Shown here: positions 8,879 to 18,459 of the stretch, one piece after another
Numbering within the stretch: the stretch's first letter is position 1
Layout: each line of letters opens with the position of its first letter
Origin: Moritella sp. PE36
GTDB lineage: Bacteria; Pseudomonadota; Gammaproteobacteria; Enterobacterales; Moritellaceae
Assembly: GCF_000170855.1 (NCBI RefSeq)
Contig: NZ_ABCQ01000001.1
Coordinates: 248,001-312,000, forward strand
Length of the DNA: 64,000 bases
Direction of reading: 5' to 3'
Notes under the pieces: generated by a model
Database searches by the model: none
Told to the model about the DNA's origin: nothing
The model's input: the letters and a program-made list of their open reading frames with translations, nothing else
Made by a program: the position numbers and the translations under genes

Positions 8879-10360
8879 ATGTTGAACTTTACCGGTGAGT
8901 TGGTCTTTGGCCATCGCGTTTTGAATTTTAATGTTAACGCCAATATTAATACCCTCACCCTTACTGGAACGACCGTAAAGAAAGGCTTTTTATATGCCTA
9001 TCTGTATGACAGTAAGCAACAGTTACGTGCAAATTTGTTATTTGAAAAAGCCAAAAAAACCTTAATTTTAACGTCAAAATCGGCTTCATTTGGTGGTATT
9101 TCGGGTCATTTACCTCCTGGCGATTGGCAATTACACCTGTATAATCTTGAAGGTGAAAACAGAAGCCCAAAAGCCATGCACTATGCGATTGATGTTGAAT
9201 TAAGTGAGCATATCAATCCCGAATATAGCAGTAATGACAAATTGTTAGCCACGCAAACGCATGCTTGTTTAATGGCCGATGACGACGCTCCGCTTGATCA
9301 CCGCATTCATTTTGATTACCACCACGTTAAAAACAATAACGCTGCTTGGTACCGTGGTGATTTACATGCCCATACGCAATTATCCGATGGCAATAATACC
9401 CTCGCCGCGGCAGCACAAATAGCCCAACAACAAGCGCTCGATTTCTTTTTTATCACCGAGCACAATATTTGCCACCCTGCACTGCCCGTTTGTGAACGGA
9501 CATTAATGTTACCTGCAATCGAGATCACCACAGACCAAGGTCATTTTAATGTGCATGGCCCGCGCCGCACGCTCAATATGTTTAATGCCGCTTATTCCAG
9601 TGCCGCATTGATTGAACAGGGACTCAGTCTAGTTGCGCAAGATGAAGGCAATATCAGTATTAACCATCCAATGATGAAACCTTGGCCCTGGCGTTATGAC
9701 CATATCGCGCTAGCAAAAGTAAATACCTTTGAAGTCTGCTGCGATCCAACCTGGTCAACATCCCCCAAAGCCACCGAAGATGCATTAATCCTATTAACGC
9801 ACATATGGAACAGTGGCCATCGTATCGCTGCCGTTGGTGGCAGTGACTCACACTTAGAGCCCCATGAACGCAATGCCAAGGCCACAGAGCCATCTATCTA
9901 TGGTGATCCAAGTACCTTTGTCTATGCCGATACCTTATCGGGGAACGGTATTTTACAAGGTCTACGCCAAGGACATGTTTATTTAGAACGTCAATGTGGG
10001 TTGGTTTTTCAACTTAATTCTGGTGCAGTCTTACCTGGCCAAGATGTCGGCAACAATGTAGTCGATTACAGTCTGGCAGTGACAGATAACAGCACAGACT
10101 ATTATGCCGAATGTATCGCAGACGGTGAGGTGATAAAACGCATTAAACTCACGACCGAGGATACCCATTTTCGAGTGGATATGAGCACATATGCCTGGTT
10201 ACGAATTGATATCCGCCGCGGTCAGTTAGATAACCCAACAGCATCTGAATTTGAAGGCGTCATCAACCCGATTTATAACGGTACACAAGCCATCTTTAGC
10301 CAGCCTTTAGTTGGAACTTGGGGCGAACTAATGGAGTTAATAAATAAGAATGGAAATTAA
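8879..10360 (+). CDS. PHP-domain metallohydrolase (CehA/McbA-like)
   Basis: Predicted metal-dependent phosphoesterase of 493 residues. Residues 1-150 form a beta-rich N-terminal domain. The PHP domain starts at about 157 with YRGDLHAHTQLSDG (metal-binding HxH at 163-165) and TEHN at 193-196, and later shows GGSDSH. PHP enzymes use two or three metals to hydrolyse phosphate esters. I start at ATG 8879, with AAGGA six bases upstream; an in-frame ATG at 8825 lacks such a signal. The 3' end overlaps the HAD gene by 11 bp, so the two products probably act in sequence, for instance diester to monoester and then free phosphate. No signal peptide is seen, so action is likely cytoplasmic. Confidence 0.85.
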   Translation: MLNFTGELVFGHRVLNFNVNANINTLTLTGTTVKKGFLYAYLYDSKQQLRANLLFEKAKKTLILTSKSASFGGISGHLPPGDWQLHLYNLEGENRSPKAMHYAIDVELSEHINPEYSSNDKLLATQTHACLMADDDAPLDHRIHFDYHHVKNNNAAWYRGDLHAHTQLSDGNNTLAAAAQIAQQQALDFFFITEHNICHPALPVCERTLMLPAIEITTDQGHFNVHGPRRTLNMFNAAYSSAALIEQGLSLVAQDEGNISINHPMMKPWPWRYDHIALAKVNTFEVCCDPTWSTSPKATEDALILLTHIWNSGHRIAAVGGSDSHLEPHERNAKATEPSIYGDPSTFVYADTLSGNGILQGLRQGHVYLERQCGLVFQLNSGAVLPGQDVGNNVVDYSLAVTDNSTDYYAECIADGEVIKRIKLTTEDTHFRVDMSTYAWLRIDIRRGQLDNPTASEFEGVINPIYNGTQAIFSQPLVGTWGELMELINKNGN

Positions 10361-11087
10361 AGGTTTACTGTTCGATAAAGACGGTACATTACTGGAGTTT
10401 CATCAAATGTGGTTACACGTCGCACAAGGCGCGGCGGCAGATACATTAACGGCCTACGCCGCAGAAAATAACCATCACCTTGATGACGTCGCATTATTAG
10501 CGGCAATTGGGGTACACGGTAATGATGTTGATAATCATGGTTTACTTGCTTCAAATCCAGTCGAAGATACGGCTGACGCTTGGTATCAATTATTACAACT
10601 AAGCAGTGATAAGGCTCAGTTTAGCCGCACAGTAAAGCAGCTGTTTAATAAACAGGTTGAAGACAATCCAACCCTTATCCAAGCCTTACCCGGTATTAAA
10701 GCAAAACTGCTTAACCTAAAACAGCAAGGTTTTAGACTCGGCATTGCCACAGCAGACAGTAAAGACGCCACCCTCTACAGTTTAATGCTGGCTGAGTTGA
10801 TCGATTTATTCGATTTTGTTGGTTATTCCGATGGCGATATTGCCCCGAAACCAGCACCCGCGTTATTGCATGCTTTTTGTGAACAGTGTGATTTAGTGCC
10901 ACAACAAGTAATCATGTTTGGCGATACCGTTTCTGATATGAAATTTGGCCGTAATGCAGGCGCTAGCACCATCGGTGTTTTAACTGGTACAGCAACCGAA
11001 GACGAACTGCAGCCTTACGCTGATACCGTCCTCTATTCAGTTGCTGACTTTAATAGCGATTTATTGATGACGATTACTCACTGTTAA
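10350..11087 (+). CDS. HAD-family phosphatase, Gph-like
   Basis: Cytoplasmic phosphatase of 245 residues related to phosphoglycolate phosphatase. Motif I is FDKDGTLLEF at the N-terminus, motif II lies in GIATADSK, the lysine in IAPKPAPA is motif III, and FGDTVSDMKFGRNAG is motif IV. The cap domain lies between residues 15 and 115. It overlaps the PHP hydrolase gene by 11 bp and precedes the transporter ATPase, so it probably removes phosphate from the imported compound or its product. The exact substrate cannot be told from sequence. Confidence 0.85.
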   Translation: MEIKGLLFDKDGTLLEFHQMWLHVAQGAAADTLTAYAAENNHHLDDVALLAAIGVHGNDVDNHGLLASNPVEDTADAWYQLLQLSSDKAQFSRTVKQLFNKQVEDNPTLIQALPGIKAKLLNLKQQGFRLGIATADSKDATLYSLMLAELIDLFDFVGYSDGDIAPKPAPALLHAFCEQCDLVPQQVIMFGDTVSDMKFGRNAGASTIGVLTGTATEDELQPYADTVLYSVADFNSDLLMTITHC

Positions 11088-11123
11088 TCTCGACTAATAA
11101 CTAATAACTAATACGGAAATCAC

Positions 11124-12269
11124 ATGGCTGAAGTAATACTACGTCAGGTAGAAAAAGTTTACCCAAATGGGTTTAAAGCCGTTCACGGTATCGATCTCAC
11201 CATTAATGAAGGTGAGTTTATGGTGTTTGTTGGCCCTTCTGGCTGTGCCAAGTCCACCACATTGCGCATGATTGCTGGGTTAGAAGAAATCAGCAATGGC
11301 GAGATCATGATTGGGAACAAGTGTGTAAATAATTTACCGCCCAAAGACCGTGGCATTTCGATGGTATTTCAAAATTACGCGTTATACCCGCATATGTCTG
11401 TTTATGAGAATATGGCCTTTGGTTTAAAACAACAAAAAATCAATAAACGCGAAATAGAACGTCGCATTAGTGACGCGGCAGAAACCTTAGAAATCACTCA
11501 CTTACTCGACAGTAAACCCGGTGAAATGTCAGGAGGACAACGCCAACGAGTCGCCTTAGGCCGAGCGATGGTACGTAAGCCCGATGTATTTTTATTTGAC
11601 GAACCCCTGTCAAATTTGGATGCAAAATTACGCGTGGCAACCCGCATTAGTATCGCCCAGTTACACCAGGATTTAAAAGCCGAGGGTCAAAATGCAACGA
11701 TGATTTACGTGACCCATGATCAGGTCGAAGCTATGACGCTCGGTGATCGTATTTGCGTGCTAGACCAAGGGAAAATCATGCAAGTTGATACGCCAATGAA
11801 CTTGTATCAGTATCCCGCCAATAAGTTTGTTGCTGGTTTTATTGGTTCGCCGGCGATGAACTTGATCCGCGCGACACTGATCCAAGAGAATACCCTCACG
11901 TATATTCAATTAGACAAAGGGTCAAGATTCGTATTACCCGCGGGAAAGGCCGAAAAAGTCGCGCATAAAATCGGTCAACCCGTGTGGTTTGGACTGCGTC
12001 CAGAACATATTTCAGTGGTTGCAAAAGGATCCGTTGATGACGCAACCTCAGAGCCACAACAGAATATTGAACTCGCTTACATTAAAGTCGTTGAGTCGAT
12101 GGGGAATGAAGTTTATCTGTATTGTGTATTAGGCCAAGAGCAGATTATTTCTCGCTGCCACTTTGATCCAAAGAACAATATTCAACATAGTGAAAGTCAT
12201 TATATGCATTTCGATATGGCACATTGCCATTTGTTTGATATTGATAGTGAATTGGCACTGCTTAATTAG
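11124..12269 (+). CDS. ABC importer ATPase, UgpC/MalK type
   Basis: Energy-coupling ATPase of 381 residues for the importer encoded upstream. The nucleotide-binding domain has Walker A as GPSGCAKST (alanine in place of the last loop glycine, a variant known among UgpC/MsiK-like proteins), signature MSGGQRQR, Walker B VFLFDEP and switch VTHDQVEAMT. The C-terminal 140 residues are a MalK/TOBE-type regulatory domain including FGLRPEHI. It is last in the block, 36 bp after the HAD gene, and is followed by a clear terminator. Confidence 0.92.
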   Translation: MAEVILRQVEKVYPNGFKAVHGIDLTINEGEFMVFVGPSGCAKSTTLRMIAGLEEISNGEIMIGNKCVNNLPPKDRGISMVFQNYALYPHMSVYENMAFGLKQQKINKREIERRISDAAETLEITHLLDSKPGEMSGGQRQRVALGRAMVRKPDVFLFDEPLSNLDAKLRVATRISIAQLHQDLKAEGQNATMIYVTHDQVEAMTLGDRICVLDQGKIMQVDTPMNLYQYPANKFVAGFIGSPAMNLIRATLIQENTLTYIQLDKGSRFVLPAGKAEKVAHKIGQPVWFGLRPEHISVVAKGSVDDATSEPQQNIELAYIKVVESMGNEVYLYCVLGQEQIISRCHFDPKNNIQHSESHYMHFDMAHCHLFDIDSELALLN

Positions 12270-12302
12270 CGTAGCGTTAATGTGCGATAGCATGCAGACA
12301 AT

Positions 12303-12337
12303 AAAAGAGAAATACGACTCACGCATTTCTCTTTTTT
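12303..12337. terminator. Bidirectional terminator between convergent genes
   Basis: Perfect 11-bp stem AAAAGAGAAAT / ATTTCTCTTTT with an 11-base loop and a T run on the plus strand. It ends the ABC transporter block and, read the other way, the TauD-like gene. Confidence 0.85.
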
Positions 12338-12368
12338 TATCGATTAAATAGCGCTTTATTCGACTCAA

Positions 12369-13187
12369 TCACACAACTGTGACACGGTGCAATTTACGTG
12401 GGTTATCGGCATAATCAATCACCGCATAATGTTGAGTACTGCGGTTATCCCAAATGGCTAATGAATTGGCCTGCCATTTAAACCGTACTTGATATTCAGG
12501 CTGTCTGGCCATAGCAAACAGCTTAGCAAGTAAGGCATTACTGTCATCTCGGTTCATACCAATAATATAACGGGTGAATTGTTCATTAATAAATAAGATT
12601 TCTTCACCTGTGTCTGGGTGACGCGTTATAACAGGGTGCGATACCGGTGGATTCGTTGCTGATACCGCAAGCACATCTTGTTGCCAATCTTCGGTTATTT
12701 CACTGCTTTCAATACCATCAAAAGCAAATAACGCATGCATAGCAGATAATCGACGTAACAATATTTTATCTTGTTCTGGCAACTGCCGAAATACCGCGGT
12801 CATCGAACACCACAAAGTATCACCACCGCAGTGGGGCACATGTTGGGCATGCAATACCGACGCTTTAGACGGTTGCTGACGCCAGGTTAAATCAGTATGC
12901 CAAAAACTTTCTAATGGCGGTTTACCTTTAACGGTTTCAATAATACTTACTTGTGGCGCTTGCGCGACATGAGGAAAAAAAGGATGGGTTGGTTCTAACT
13001 CCCCAAAACGCGCAGCAATGGTTAACTGTTGCTGCGGTGACAACACTTGCTCTCGAAAGAAAATAACTTGGTGCGTAAACCACGCTTGATAAACAGCTTC
13101 AAACGTAGTGTCATTACAATGAACAAGATCAACGTGATGGATCAAGGCGCCAATATGCGGAGTAAGCGGCTCAATCTGCATGGTCAT
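12369..13187 (-). CDS. TauD/TfdA-family 2-oxoglutarate-dependent dioxygenase
   Basis: Non-haem Fe(II) oxygenase of 272 residues coupling oxidation of a substrate to decarboxylation of 2-oxoglutarate. The iron ligands appear as H97 and D99 in FWHTDLTW and H253 in STQHYAV; the 2-oxoglutarate-binding arginine is R264 or R268 in RKLHRVTVV. The fold matches TauD, which releases sulfite from taurine, but the family also cleaves alkyl sulfates, herbicides and carnitine precursors, so the substrate is open. Its start overlaps the stop of the upstream lipoprotein gene by one base. No sulfonate transporter is nearby. Confidence 0.85.
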   Translation of the reverse strand: MTMQIEPLTPHIGALIHHVDLVHCNDTTFEAVYQAWFTHQVIFFREQVLSPQQQLTIAARFGELEPTHPFFPHVAQAPQVSIIETVKGKPPLESFWHTDLTWRQQPSKASVLHAQHVPHCGGDTLWCSMTAVFRQLPEQDKILLRRLSAMHALFAFDGIESSEITEDWQQDVLAVSATNPPVSHPVITRHPDTGEEILFINEQFTRYIIGMNRDDSNALLAKLFAMARQPEYQVRFKWQANSLAIWDNRSTQHYAVIDYADNPRKLHRVTVV

Positions 13188-14293
13188 TAGTCGGCAGCGA
13201 CCGTATTAGTATTGCTAGTCTGAGTTACTGCTAAATTTTCAGTCTCAATCAATGCGTCTCTCACCTTTTCGGTTAGCGGGATGAGCAGCAGTGCTTGTTC
13301 CTCATTGAGCGCTTGTTGTTGGTCCAATTTATTACGCAGCGCATGATCAAAATACGCGATTTGTTCAATATAAGTTAAGCTCGAAATATCTTCTGCAAAT
13401 AAATCAAATGCCACGGTCGCGATTGCATCACGATAACGTAACGCTATTTTTTCACTTTCCGAACGATCAATACGATTGATCCATTTAACTTCAGTCGTCA
13501 CGTTAACAGCACGACGTAAATCATCTTCAACCTTAACGATAATGGTATCGATAATATGTTGATTTCGCGGCGCCAGCACAATCGCATCATTTAACTGCAC
13601 TATACGTTGTTGGATCTGCGCATATGTTTGTGGGATCAAGTCTCGATCCAGCTTTTTCATTTTCTTGACAAGTGGCGTATAGAAATTACTTTTAACAATC
13701 CTAATTTCAAGTTGCAATAAGCGGTCTTGTACCCTTGCGCTACGCTTTGCATAACCGTCTGTTGAATCATCATCTTCAATATCAGCAATTAAGTCGGCGG
13801 TACTTTCGTTAATATCGTCTAATTCATTCTGCCATTGACCATGTACTTGGGGAGACAAGTAGGCAATATCGGCGAGTTGTTGCGTTAAAAACTCAGACAC
13901 TAATATTTTGATACGCACGGCGTTATCTAACGCTTCCTGCGCGTCTTCAATTTTATCCATGACCTTACTTTCTGATGGTCCACCAAAAAACCCTTGATCG
14001 TTGGGATCAAAATTCGCCACCAGCGTCCGCATTGTTCTTACCGCAGAATTAATTCGTTTCCAACTATCAGGTGCAAAATAGACGTAATTTTCATCTTTGC
14101 CCGCGGCATATTGTTGTTCAACATGTTCAGCTAAGGCTTTGATTTTTTGTATTGCCAGCGCGGCTTCATCCATGACTTCAATATCATTGGTATTATGAAC
14201 ATTATCTTGCGTTGCTTCAGTCGACGCACAACCTGATAGTCCAGCAGCCGATAGTATAATCGCCGCACACAGGGTTTTCTTCATCTTGTTCAT
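13187..14293 (-). CDS. Predicted lipoprotein of unknown function
   Basis: Secreted, lipid-anchored protein of 368 residues. The N-terminus MNKMKKTLCAAIILSAAGLSGC is a lipoprotein signal peptide with lipobox LSGC; the residue after the cysteine is alanine, so outer-membrane sorting is expected. The rest is charged and largely helical, rich in Asp, Glu, Gln and Arg, with weak heptad patterns (for example near residues 100-150 and 190-240) suggesting coiled coils. I do not recognise a family. It overlaps the dioxygenase gene by one base and lies upstream of it on the same strand, so they are probably co-transcribed, although the functional link is unclear. Confidence 0.7.
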   Translation of the reverse strand: MNKMKKTLCAAIILSAAGLSGCASTEATQDNVHNTNDIEVMDEAALAIQKIKALAEHVEQQYAAGKDENYVYFAPDSWKRINSAVRTMRTLVANFDPNDQGFFGGPSESKVMDKIEDAQEALDNAVRIKILVSEFLTQQLADIAYLSPQVHGQWQNELDDINESTADLIADIEDDDSTDGYAKRSARVQDRLLQLEIRIVKSNFYTPLVKKMKKLDRDLIPQTYAQIQQRIVQLNDAIVLAPRNQHIIDTIIVKVEDDLRRAVNVTTEVKWINRIDRSESEKIALRYRDAIATVAFDLFAEDISSLTYIEQIAYFDHALRNKLDQQQALNEEQALLLIPLTEKVRDALIETENLAVTQTSNTNTVAAD

Positions 14294-14805
14294 CCAATAT
14301 AATATGCTATAGAAATACCGATACTACCGAACACACCACAAGCTCACAAGACTAAAATGTCAAATGTGGAGATAGAATGAACAGGTTCGGCTTTGGCATT
14401 TATACCGGTGGCCTAAGGATACATTTGTAAGACCATGACCTGTATCATGAATTAATAAAGCTACATTCAAGCTCAGCCGTTTCCTTGTTAATACCAACAT
14501 GCCTAAAACAAATAAAGAAAACCAATAAATAGTGATATGAATAAAAAGGCATAATACAGAGAGGATATCTGGCGTATAAGCAACATACGTTAAGCGACCT
14601 TGATAATGGCGTCTTTATGGCTGAATGGTCATGCTCGTCATGTTTGCTGGGAAATTAATAATACAAAGGGCCTAAATCTCTCCAGGCCCTTTTGGCGATA
14701 ACTTAGATTCAAATAATTAAGTAGCATTGCAAAATGACTTCACTATTACGCCAACACAGTAAGGGGATCACCGTTGACTAAACTATCGGTTTTCATTGAA
14801 ACGTC
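14294..14805. other. Gene-less intergenic region
   Basis: 512 bases between two minus-strand genes. The only clear structure is the terminator-like hairpin at 14665-14693. A 31-codon frame at 14606-14701 runs through that hairpin and has no convincing ribosome site; I do not call it. The leftmost part should contain the lipoprotein/dioxygenase promoter. Confidence 0.5.
14665..14693 (+). terminator. Terminator-like hairpin without an obvious upstream gene
   Basis: Stem AAAGGGCCT / AGGCCCTTT with a 10-base loop and T residues after it. No plus-strand gene lies just upstream; it could end a short untranslated RNA or stop minus-strand transcription from the DUF3297 gene. Confidence 0.6.
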
Positions 14806-15054
14806 TTAACGATAAAACGGTTCAACAGTCCCTTTAATCGTCATCATAAGTGGTTGTCCGCGACGATCTAATGCTTTGTGTGACGGTACTTTTACCCAAC
14901 CTTCACTGATGCAATATTCCTCGACATCGAAACGCTCTTTGCCGTTAAGCTTAATACCAATGTCATGTTGGAAAACTTCTTCTACATGATGTGGGCTACG
15001 TGGATTACCCGCAAGGCGATCTGGTAAAGCTGGTTTCGATTTAGTGTCGTTCAT
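14806..15054 (-). CDS. DUF3297 family protein
   Basis: Small cytoplasmic protein of 82 residues. The pattern LPDRLAGNPRSPHH, then GIKLNGKERFDVEEYCISEG, then KALDRRGQPL matches what I know of the DUF3297 family, whose function is undetermined. I start at the ATG at 15054 because family members begin shortly before the LPDRL segment; a longer frame to 15114 adds 20 residues without similarity. It stands alone with its own promoter region. Confidence 0.8.
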   Translation of the reverse strand: MNDTKSKPALPDRLAGNPRSPHHVEEVFQHDIGIKLNGKERFDVEEYCISEGWVKVPSHKALDRRGQPLMMTIKGTVEPFYR

Positions 15055-15294
15055 GTTCGTGACCTGTAGTGAATAAAAGTGCGCTATTGTAGGCAATATA
15101 GGCCTAACGCTCAAGCGCTACCGTAATAAATGTTGCTAAAAATACCTTGTGTTGCAGATCACTCTGAAACAGTTTGTTGCGCGTATCGAAAAATTTAAAG
15201 CCAGCAGCCATTATAAATGGTTCCAGATATTCCAAATTACTCTCGAGTTTACAACGTCCTCAGCAATTAACCCTTAATAGTTTCTAGCTAAGTG

Positions 15295-16851
15295 TTATAT
15301 CGTTTCAGTCAAATAGGGGGAGTGATTAGCGTCTGCGAACGCGTAATTATTTTTCCCTCGGCGTTTTATTTCGTACATCGCGAGATCGGCCTGCTTGACC
15401 AACGCCTGACTACTTTCAGCATCATCTGGATATAATGCAATACCAATACTAGCAGTAATGTTCATCTCCAATGAATCCAAGTTATATGGCGACGCGACAG
15501 CTTGAATCATCCGTTCAGCGATCTCTGCAATTGAATCATTATCGGCAAGGTTGGTCAGTAATATTAAGAATTCGTCGCCACCGATACGCGCGACGGTATC
15601 AACATCTCGAATACAGGCACACAAGCGTGCTGCCGTTTTCTTTAAAAGTAGATCCCCAGCATCATGCCCGAAAGTATCATTGACCTTCTTGAAACCATCC
15701 AGATCAACAAATAAAACCGCCACCCTAGTAGTATTGCGTCGTGCACCAGCCAACGCCTTTAAAAGATGTTCCATGAACAGTTTCCGCGTAGGCAGGCCAG
15801 TTAACGTATCATGGTAGACTAAATGATAGATGCGTTCCTTGGCTTCTTTTAGGGCGGTGATATCCTCCTTCACTGCGACAAAATGACTAATTTCTCCATT
15901 TCGTTGCTTAACTGGTGCTATCGACGCAATTTCCCAAAATAGCTCACCATTCTTTTTACGGTTATGAAACTCACCCCGCCATGTATTACCAGCTGCAAGC
16001 GATGACCAAAGAAAATCATAGTCCTCAGCAGGCATTTCACCCGCATGCAAAATACGAGGGTTTTTCCCAATAAGTTCCTCAGGAAGGTACCCCGTTTTTT
16101 CAGTTAAAGCAGGATTCACGTAGTTAATAGCGCCTGAGCTATCAGTAATAATTATCGATGAAGCGGATTGTTTTACTGCTTGCGATAAAATACGCAACTC
16201 TGATTCTAACACTGCGTAAGCCAGTAGAATTAAGGTGATAGCAATCCCGCCGATGATAAAGATCCCCCCCAGAAACACTACCGATGAGGTCATGTTTGAA
16301 TACATAAAAGGGTGTTCTGACGGGTACAGCAAAGCGATAATACCCCGTGTACCATGGATAATACCGAATAAAGCGAAAATCGTCGCAACAGCAAATCCAG
16401 CAGATCGCCAAGGGGCATTTTTTTCACGCAGCAGGGTAAAAACAATAGCACCACAGATCATTGCAAACGCAATGGAAAGCACCATAATTCTAATATTTAG
16501 ATTTGGGTCGATGTAGTTAAAATAGTAAAACAGCGAGGCTGTTAATGGGAAAAGGCCAAAATCAAATAACCACAGTGGAGGACGACCGGTAAAAACCCTA
16601 ATTCCACGCAAGATAACTTGAAAACCAATCACATAGAGTGAATTAGCAACCACTAGAGAGAGGAAATCTGGAATACTGCCACGCCCAGAAATTAAGATAC
16701 TGGCCGCCGCCACACAAGACATACCCGCAGCCCAGAAACCCACGCCGTTTCGCCGTAATTGCGCTCGCCATAGAGCAATCAACGCCACTGCGGAGCCAAT
16801 CGAGATGAGGGCAGTCACGACAAGCAGTGTACGGTTATCTAGTACCAGCAT
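15295..16851 (-). CDS. Membrane-bound PAS-GGDEF diguanylate cyclase
   Basis: Predicted c-di-GMP synthase of 518 residues. Residues 1-215 contain about seven hydrophobic spans. A PAS sensor domain covers roughly 222-335 (ILSQAVKQSASSIIITDSSG, then FWEIASIAPV) with a PAC-like segment. The catalytic domain begins near 342 (HLVYHDTLTGLPTR) and holds an intact GGDEF at 424-428. An RxxD inhibitory site (R415-D418) stands five residues before it, so product feedback inhibition is expected. The gene is a single unit flanked by long spacers. The N-terminal sensor ligand is unknown. Confidence 0.93.
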   Translation of the reverse strand: MLVLDNRTLLVVTALISIGSAVALIALWRAQLRRNGVGFWAAGMSCVAAASILISGRGSIPDFLSLVVANSLYVIGFQVILRGIRVFTGRPPLWLFDFGLFPLTASLFYYFNYIDPNLNIRIMVLSIAFAMICGAIVFTLLREKNAPWRSAGFAVATIFALFGIIHGTRGIIALLYPSEHPFMYSNMTSSVVFLGGIFIIGGIAITLILLAYAVLESELRILSQAVKQSASSIIITDSSGAINYVNPALTEKTGYLPEELIGKNPRILHAGEMPAEDYDFLWSSLAAGNTWRGEFHNRKKNGELFWEIASIAPVKQRNGEISHFVAVKEDITALKEAKERIYHLVYHDTLTGLPTRKLFMEHLLKALAGARRNTTRVAVLFVDLDGFKKVNDTFGHDAGDLLLKKTAARLCACIRDVDTVARIGGDEFLILLTNLADNDSIAEIAERMIQAVASPYNLDSLEMNITASIGIALYPDDAESSQALVKQADLAMYEIKRRGKNNYAFADANHSPYLTETI

Positions 16852-17301
16852 TTTAGTACCATTCGAATAACAAATTCCATTGCATTAATGAGTCTATTTT
16901 TTATGACTCTGTTTCCATGTCCGATCTTTAAAAGCATTTGACTATTACAACTGATATTAAATACTTTAGAGTACTATAAAAATTAGATTAAGTATCTTCG
17001 GTGAATCACAAAATGATATTTTTATGTCTTCAGCTACCCTAAGTTTTTGCTTCAATCCTTACCCAATTTTGAATACCGGTAAGTTGGATTTAAACCCGCC
17101 ATAGCAACAAATAAAAGTCAAATTATAAATATCAAATGTCAAACACCAAACTCAAAATGTTAAAATATCTACATAAATGTGTTAACTATGTTACCTTAAA
17201 TCCCCCCCTCTACCGCTTAGTAGGGACTTATTATATTTTCCGACGTTATATCTCGGCACTTTTCAGTCGCCCTCCTAAGCCTTAAAGCACTAGGTAATAT
17301 T
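16852..17301. other. Gene-less divergent promoter region
   Basis: 450 AT-rich bases between the diguanylate cyclase (-) and the DUF1611 gene (+). A C-rich tract (CCCCCCCTCTACC near 17203) and another (CGCCCTCC near 17270) stand out near the plus-strand gene, but I see no hairpin, repeat or recognisable operator. It should contain promoters in both directions. Confidence 0.5.
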
Positions 17302-18459
17302 ATGTCTGATTCAACTCAGAATTTAACGAATATCTTTCCTTTTAATAACACCAAAAATACAGAAACGAACGATGCCGTAATACCGACTGCGATTATTTAT
17401 TGCGAAGGTCAATTTGGAAAAATTGATGGAAAAACAGCAAATGGCCTTGTTAGGTATTCACACAATTATCGCATTCTCTCGGTGATTGATAGCAAAACGG
17501 CCGGTTTGAATTCGGGTGAAGTGCTAAATGAAGAAAAAAATGGCATCCCCATTTTGACCAACATGGAAGCAGCACTCACCCATGCAGGCACAGTTCCTGA
17601 CTATTTCATTTTTGGGATCGCACCATCAAGTGGTTTGTTATCCGATATTGAAAAAACGATCATTTTAGATGCCATGTCATTAAAGATGAATATAGTGAAT
17701 GGATTACATGAATTCTTGAGTGAGGATCCTACTTTTTTAGCCGCTAGTATAAAACACAACGTCACTATTTTAGATATCCGCAAACCTAAAAACAAAGAAG
17801 AATTACAGACATTTAGCGGTGAAATACACAATGTAAAATGTCCACGTATTGCGATCCTGGGTACCGATTGTGCCATCGGCAAACGGACAACAGCCACAAT
17901 ATTAGCTAAAGCACTACAAGACAAAGGGCTTAACGTGGTCATGATTGCCACAGGGCAAACGGGCATTATTCAAGGCGCACCTTATGGAGTTGCGTTAGAT
18001 GCAGTACCATCGCAATTTTGTGCAGGTGAACTAGAAGCGATCATCGTCAAAGCATACGAACAAGAAAATCCTGACCTGATCATTATTGAAGGCCAAGGCT
18101 CATTGAGTCACCCCGCATTTTCGACCAGTTCTTTTATACTTCGCGGCAGCTGCCCAACAAGCGTCATTCTGCAACATGCGCCTAAACGTGTATACCGTGC
18201 TGATTTCCCTAAAGCACTGATGCCTACGGTCGCTTCAGAAATAAACCTGATTGAAACATTTGCGGATACCCGCGTGATTGGCTTAACCCTTAATCATGAA
18301 GATATGTCCTCGCAGGAAACACTGAGTGCAATTGATGACTTCGCAACTCAATTAAGGATACCGGTTACCGACGCCCTATCCCAACCAACAGACCACCTTG
18401 TACAAATCGTTTCTTCTGCTTACCCTCACCTAGAACGAAAAATGATGTTAACGTCTTGA
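17302..18459 (+). CDS. DUF1611 family P-loop protein (DgcN-like)
   Basis: 385-residue protein of the DUF1611 family. The first 150 residues look like a Rossmann-type domain. The C-terminal domain has a P-loop, LGTDCAIGKRTTATILAKAL, at about residue 190, then TGQTGIIQGAPYG and IIEGQGSLSHPAF, all characteristic of the family. Some members (DgcN) are reported to act as N-acyltransferases in D-glutamate catabolism of marine bacteria, working with a racemase/epimerase partner. Here the next gene overlaps it by four bases and encodes a PLP-dependent racemase-fold protein, so a D-amino-acid pathway is plausible. The exact reaction is inference. Confidence 0.8.
   Translation: MSDSTQNLTNIFPFNNTKNTETNDAVIPTAIIYCEGQFGKIDGKTANGLVRYSHNYRILSVIDSKTAGLNSGEVLNEEKNGIPILTNMEAALTHAGTVPDYFIFGIAPSSGLLSDIEKTIILDAMSLKMNIVNGLHEFLSEDPTFLAASIKHNVTILDIRKPKNKEELQTFSGEIHNVKCPRIAILGTDCAIGKRTTATILAKALQDKGLNVVMIATGQTGIIQGAPYGVALDAVPSQFCAGELEAIIVKAYEQENPDLIIIEGQGSLSHPAFSTSSFILRGSCPTSVILQHAPKRVYRADFPKALMPTVASEINLIETFADTRVIGLTLNHEDMSSQETLSAIDDFATQLRIPVTDALSQPTDHLVQIVSSAYPHLERKMMLTS

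Noticed and set aside
14606-14701. 31-codon frame ending in a terminator-like hairpin
   Set aside because: No ribosome site, no recognisable similarity, and it runs through the hairpin.
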